From Castellaniella sp034674885 (lineage in GTDB: Bacteria; Pseudomonadota; Gammaproteobacteria; Burkholderiales; Burkholderiaceae_B), in contig NZ_JAUCDS010000005.1 in NCBI RefSeq assembly GCF_034674885.1, positions 67,953 to 131,952 on the forward strand: 64,000 nt of DNA, written 5' to 3'. Both the position numbers and the translations under genes were made by a program. The notes beneath the pieces are model-generated. The model searched no databases, was not told the DNA's origin, and was given only the letters and a program-made list of their open reading frames with translations. This document shows positions 60,832-64,000 of this stretch, piece after piece. Position 1 is the first letter of the stretch; the number at the start of each line of letters is the position of its first letter.

Positions 60832-61781
60832 GCCGATTTCCCCACCAGCGCATCCAGCTTCACGGCATCCGCCGTGAAGATCCGGATGCCTTCAGCGAGT
60901 TTTTCCGTCGCCATCGCATCCTGGTTCAGGTGCGTGCGGAAGGCGACTTCATTGCTGGCCAGCCATTCCGGCGCGTTCGCCTTTGCATCGGCCACCGACA
61001 GCGCTGCCGGCAGCGGGTCGCTGGATGCCGCCAGTTCCCCCAGCAGGGCAGGGCTGATCGTCAGCAGATCGCAGCCGGCCAGCGCCCGGATCTGCCCGAT
61101 GTTGCGAAAACTGGCCCCCATCACCTGCGTAGGGATGTCGTAGGCCTTGAAATACCCGTAGATGCGAGCCACCGACTGCACGCCGGGATCGCGGGCCCCC
61201 GCGTTCGCGGCTTCGTCCCAATCCGGCCCGGCGGCCTTCTTGTACCAGTCGTAGATTCGGCCCACGAAAGGCGAGATCAGGGTGACCCGTGCCTGGGCGC
61301 AGGCGATGGCCTGCGTCAGCGAGAACAGCAGCGTGAGATTGCAGTGGATACCCTCGGTTTCCAGTACCCGGGCCGCCTGGATGCCTTCCCAGGTCGCGGC
61401 CAGCTTGATCAGGACGCGTTCGCGATCGATCCCGTGGGATGCGTACAGTGTGATGATCTGCCGCGCCCGCTCGATGCTGGCCTGCGTGTCGAAGGACAGT
61501 CGGGCGTCCACTTCGGTCGATACCCGGCCGGGCACGATGGCCAGGATTTCCCGCCCAAAAGCCACCAGCAGCCGGTCGATCTGTTCGGCCTGCGATGCCG
61601 AGGGGTGGTCGCGCAGTACCTGGTCCAGCAGCGGACGATAGGCATCCTGCTGCACCGCCTTCAGGATCAGCGATGGATTGGTGGTCGCGTCCGTGGGCCG
61701 GTAGGCCCGCATGGTTTCAAAATCCCCCGTGTCGGCCACGACGGTCGTCAGCGCGCGCAGGGCGTCGAGTTGATGGCTCAT
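60828..61781 (-). CDS. tal: Transaldolase
   Basis: Pentose-phosphate enzyme of 317 residues from the ATG at 61781 (MSHQLDALRALTTVVADTGD). Family blocks: DATTNPSLILKAV, the Schiff-base lysine in RVLIKLAATWEGI, NLTLLFSLTQAIACAQA, LISPFVGRIYDWYK and VMGASFRNIGQI. This length is that of the TalB type. Complements tkt located 9 kb away. Confidence 0.96.
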   Translation of the reverse strand: MSHQLDALRALTTVVADTGDFETMRAYRPTDATTNPSLILKAVQQDAYRPLLDQVLRDHPSASQAEQIDRLLVAFGREILAIVPGRVSTEVDARLSFDTQASIERARQIITLYASHGIDRERVLIKLAATWEGIQAARVLETEGIHCNLTLLFSLTQAIACAQARVTLISPFVGRIYDWYKKAAGPDWDEAANAGARDPGVQSVARIYGYFKAYDIPTQVMGASFRNIGQIRALAGCDLLTISPALLGELAASSDPLPAALSVADAKANAPEWLASNEVAFRTHLNQDAMATEKLAEGIRIFTADAVKLDALVGKSA

Positions 61782-61997
61782 GAAGGCGGTACTCTCTGAT
61801 AAGAACGGTGAAAAGCTCTTACTGTAGACCATTTTTGCCGGACTTCGCCCTGTGGAAGCATCCACGCCGTCGACTTCGGGTGCGGTGCGGATGCGGGACG
61901 GCGGACCGGAATCCGACGGGGCGGGATCGGAGAGCGAGGCGCATGAAACTGTATAATAGGAAGGTTTACATGCAGACTTTACAACCGGGGTACCATT
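61782..61997. promoter_or_regulatory. Intergenic region between tal and carA with a perfect -10 box
   Basis: The 216-base gap includes TATAAT at 61952-61957, a consensus -10 element on the + strand; no good -35 element is found 16-18 bases upstream. With this promoter the message would start near 61964, about 34 bases before the carA start. I see no stem-loop with a T-run that would suggest pyrimidine attenuation. Confidence 0.4.
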
Positions 61998-62020
61998 TTG
62001 CTGCCGTCAATCTTTCCTGA
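61970..62020 (+). other. Possible short leader ORF overlapping the carA start
   Basis: An ATG at 61970 with AGGAAGG five bases upstream opens a 16-codon frame ending TGA at 62020, 23 bases inside carA in a different frame. If made, it could couple translation into carA. The AGGAAGG lies next to the TATAAT box, so it would be transcribed only if transcription starts upstream. Speculative. Confidence 0.25.
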
Positions 62021-63167
62021 GGGTCCTACAGGGCTCGTTCCAGCAATCCTTGCCTTGGCGGACGGTACCGTATTTCGGGGCGTCTCCATAGGCGCCGACG
62101 GATTCACCGTGGCCGAGATCGTGTTCAACACGGCCATGACAGGCTACCAGGAAATCCTGACCGATCCCAGCTACAGCGGTCAGATCGTCACCCTGACCTA
62201 TCCCCACATCGGCAATACGGGCGTCAATGCCGAAGACGTCGAATCCAGCCAGGTCCATGCTGCCGGCCTGGTGGTGCGCGACTGTCCGGCGCGAGTGTCC
62301 AATTTCCGGGCCACGCAGTCCCTGCCCGACTACCTGAAGTCGCAGGGCATCGTCGCCATCTCGGGCGTGGATACGCGCAAACTGACGCGCATCCTGCGCG
62401 AACGCGGCGCCCAGGGCGCCTGCATCATGGTGGGCGACGATGTCGAGCGCGCCGTGGAACTGGCGCGCGGCTTTGGCGGCATGGAAGGCCAGGACCTGGC
62501 GCTGAAGGTCACCACGGCCAAGGCCGGAGCCTGGGTGCAGGGCACCTGGCAGCTGGGACGCGGCTTCCGCCGCCAGGACTCCGCCGACTACCACGTGATT
62601 GCCTACGATTACGGGATCAAGACCAACATCCTGCGCCTGCTGGCCGATCGCGGCTGCCGCATCACCCTGGTGCCGGCCACCACGCCGGCGGCAGACATCC
62701 TGGCGCAAAACCCGGATGGGGTGTTCCTGTCCAACGGGCCTGGCGACCCCGCCGCTTGCCAATATGCCGTCGAAACCTGCCAGGCCGTGCTGGAACGCGG
62801 CATTCCGCTGTTCGGCATCTGCCTGGGTCAGCAGGTGCTGGGCCTGACCTTGGGTGGGCGCACGATCAAAATGAAAACCGGCCACCATGGCGCCAACCAC
62901 CCGGTGCAGGATCTGGACAGCAAGCGCGTGTTCATCACCAGCCAGAACCACGGCTTCACCGTCGATGGCGACAGCCTGCCGGCCAACGCCCGCGTGACGC
63001 ACGTCTCGCTGTTCGATGGCACGCTGCAGGGGTTCGAACTCACCGACAAACCCGTGTTCTGCTTCCAGGGCCACCCCGAAGCCAGCCCCGGCCCCCACGA
63101 CATCCTGGTGCTGTTCGACAAGTTCATCGACCTGATGGCACAGCACAAAGCCCAGTCGTCCAAATAA
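61998..63167 (+). CDS. carA: Carbamoyl-phosphate synthase small subunit CarA
   Basis: Glutaminase subunit of 389 residues feeding ammonia to CarB for pyrimidine and arginine synthesis. The N-terminal domain starts PAILALADGTVFRG; the class I glutaminase has the nucleophile cysteine in LFGICLGQQVLGL and the His/Glu pair in QGHPEASPGPHD. The start used is a TTG at 61998 with GGGG seven bases upstream; no ATG or GTG exists in this frame before the first conserved strand. Confidence 0.95.
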   Translation: MLPSIFPEGPTGLVPAILALADGTVFRGVSIGADGFTVAEIVFNTAMTGYQEILTDPSYSGQIVTLTYPHIGNTGVNAEDVESSQVHAAGLVVRDCPARVSNFRATQSLPDYLKSQGIVAISGVDTRKLTRILRERGAQGACIMVGDDVERAVELARGFGGMEGQDLALKVTTAKAGAWVQGTWQLGRGFRRQDSADYHVIAYDYGIKTNILRLLADRGCRITLVPATTPAADILAQNPDGVFLSNGPGDPAACQYAVETCQAVLERGIPLFGICLGQQVLGLTLGGRTIKMKTGHHGANHPVQDLDSKRVFITSQNHGFTVDGDSLPANARVTHVSLFDGTLQGFELTDKPVFCFQGHPEASPGPHDILVLFDKFIDLMAQHKAQSSK

Positions 63168-63183
63168 CCGATACCGTTCTCTC

Positions 63184-64000
63184 ATGCCCAAGCGTTCAGA
63201 CATCCAAAGCATCCTCATCATCGGGGCGGGCCCGATCATCATCGGCCAGGCTTGCGAATTCGACTATTCCGGCGCTCAGGCCTGCAAGGCCCTGAAGGCC
63301 GACGGCTTTCGCACCATCCTGGTCAACAGCAATCCCGCCACCATCATGACGGACCCGGAAACGGCCGACGTCACCTACATCGAACCCATCACCTGGCAGG
63401 CCCTGGAAAAGATCATCGAGATCGAAAAGCCCGACGCCGTCCTGCCCACCATGGGCGGCCAGACGGCGCTGAATTGTGCGCTGGACCTGGATCGCCATGG
63501 CGTGCTGCAAAAACACGGGGTCGAACTGATCGGCGCCAATGCGGCCGCCATCGAAAAGGCCGAAGACCGCCTGAAGTTCAAGGACGCCATGACCGCCATC
63601 GGTCTGGAATCCGCAAAATCGGGCGTTGCCCACAGCATGGACGAGGCCTGGGCGGTGCAGAAGCGCATTGCCGCCGAATTGGGCAGTTCGGGCTTTCCCA
63701 CCGTCATCCGCCCCAGCTTCACGCTGGGCGGTACGGGCGGGGGTATCGCCTACAACGCCGAAGAATTCGAGACCATCTGCCGTCGCGGCCTGGAAGCATC
63801 GCCCACGCGCGAGTTGCTGATCGAGGAATCGTTGCTGGGCTGGAAGGAATTCGAGATGGAAGTCGTGCGCGACAGCGCCGATAACTGCATCATCGTGTGC
63901 GCCATCGAGAACCTGGATCCCATGGGCGTGCATACCGGGGATTCAATCACGGTCGCCCCGGCGCAGACGCTGACCGACAAGGAATACCAGATCATGCGCA
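63184..64000 (+). CDS. carB: Carbamoyl-phosphate synthase large subunit CarB (3' partial)
   Basis: The frame opens at 63184 (MPKRSDIQSILIIGAGPIIIGQACEFDYSG) and runs off the window end, giving the first 272 residues of about 1080. IIIGQACEFDYSGAQACKALK, LVNSNPATIMTDP, PTMGGQTALN, the ATP-grasp RPSFTLGGTGGGIA and the EFEMEVVRD segment identify the carboxyphosphate domain. It follows carA by 16 bases. Confidence 0.97.
   Translation, partial: MPKRSDIQSILIIGAGPIIIGQACEFDYSGAQACKALKADGFRTILVNSNPATIMTDPETADVTYIEPITWQALEKIIEIEKPDAVLPTMGGQTALNCALDLDRHGVLQKHGVELIGANAAAIEKAEDRLKFKDAMTAIGLESAKSGVAHSMDEAWAVQKRIAAELGSSGFPTVIRPSFTLGGTGGGIAYNAEEFETICRRGLEASPTRELLIEESLLGWKEFEMEVVRDSADNCIIVCAIENLDPMGVHTGDSITVAPAQTLTDKEYQIMR

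Overview
The window is a 64-kb stretch of ordinary, gene-dense, GC-rich chromosome. It looks like a betaproteobacterium of the order Burkholderiales, most likely family Alcaligenaceae (Bordetella/Achromobacter/Castellaniella relatives). The evidence is gene order: miaB-phoH-ybeY-corC-lnt, queA-tgt-yajC-secD-secF, pgk-ffs-dnaX-ybaB-recR, tkt-gap-pgk and carA-carB. Codon use strongly favours G/C in third positions. I see no insertion sequence, prophage, integron or CRISPR array. No stretch longer than 300 bases lacks a gene; the largest gaps are 11651-11924, 30637-30880 and 61782-61997.

Region by region. 1-2803: an ArnT-like membrane glycosyltransferase (cut by the window edge), a GtrA-like protein and a YdjC/ChbG deacetylase, probably a lipid or lipid A sugar-modification set. 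2800-8400: a small DUF442-type protein, a universal stress protein and a nearly complete molybdenum-cofactor set (moaA-mobA forward, moaC-moaD-moaE-moaB-moeA reverse). 8471-11650: two transporters and biotin synthase. 11866-12238: a promoter, three tRNA genes (Ala, Glu, Asp) and a terminator. 12388-15291: a membrane PAS-PAS-GGDEF-EAL protein whose EAL half looks catalytically dead. 15324-20931: the lnt-corC-ybeY-phoH-miaB block, reverse. 21038-23462: sulfite dehydrogenase SorAB (a molybdenum enzyme), divergent from a CopC-like membrane protein. 23554-29062: Sec translocase accessory proteins and queuosine genes. 29155-30636: PBP4-type carboxypeptidase.

30793-38784 is the most distinctive accessory region: a catabolic operon for an aromatic acid through its CoA thioester. 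It encodes an aryl-CoA ligase, a fused flavin monooxygenase/Old-Yellow-Enzyme reductase (the 2-aminobenzoyl-CoA or salicylyl-CoA type), an SDR, an enoyl-CoA hydratase, an acyl-CoA dehydrogenase, a MarR repressor and a Rid-family protein. A consensus promoter overlaps a striking AT-rich inverted repeat just upstream, a good candidate for the MarR operator. The layout matches the aerobic 2-aminobenzoate (anthranilate) pathway described in Azoarcus evansii.

38858-50276: upp, a YqjD/YqjE/YqjK-like membrane trio, ubiD, a lytic transglycosylase, an aminotransferase, a degenerate FAD-oxidase-like protein, malic enzyme, a patatin phospholipase overlapping a barstar-like gene, and rsmE. 50414-57942: central carbon metabolism (tkt, gap, pgk), then the SRP RNA, dnaX, ybaB and recR. 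58097-60831: an SsuA/TauA/NMT1-type ABC importer behind a structured leader. 60828-64000: transaldolase, carA and the start of carB (cut by the window edge).

Very long open frames antisense to real genes (up to about 1440 codons) are side effects of the codon bias and were not annotated.
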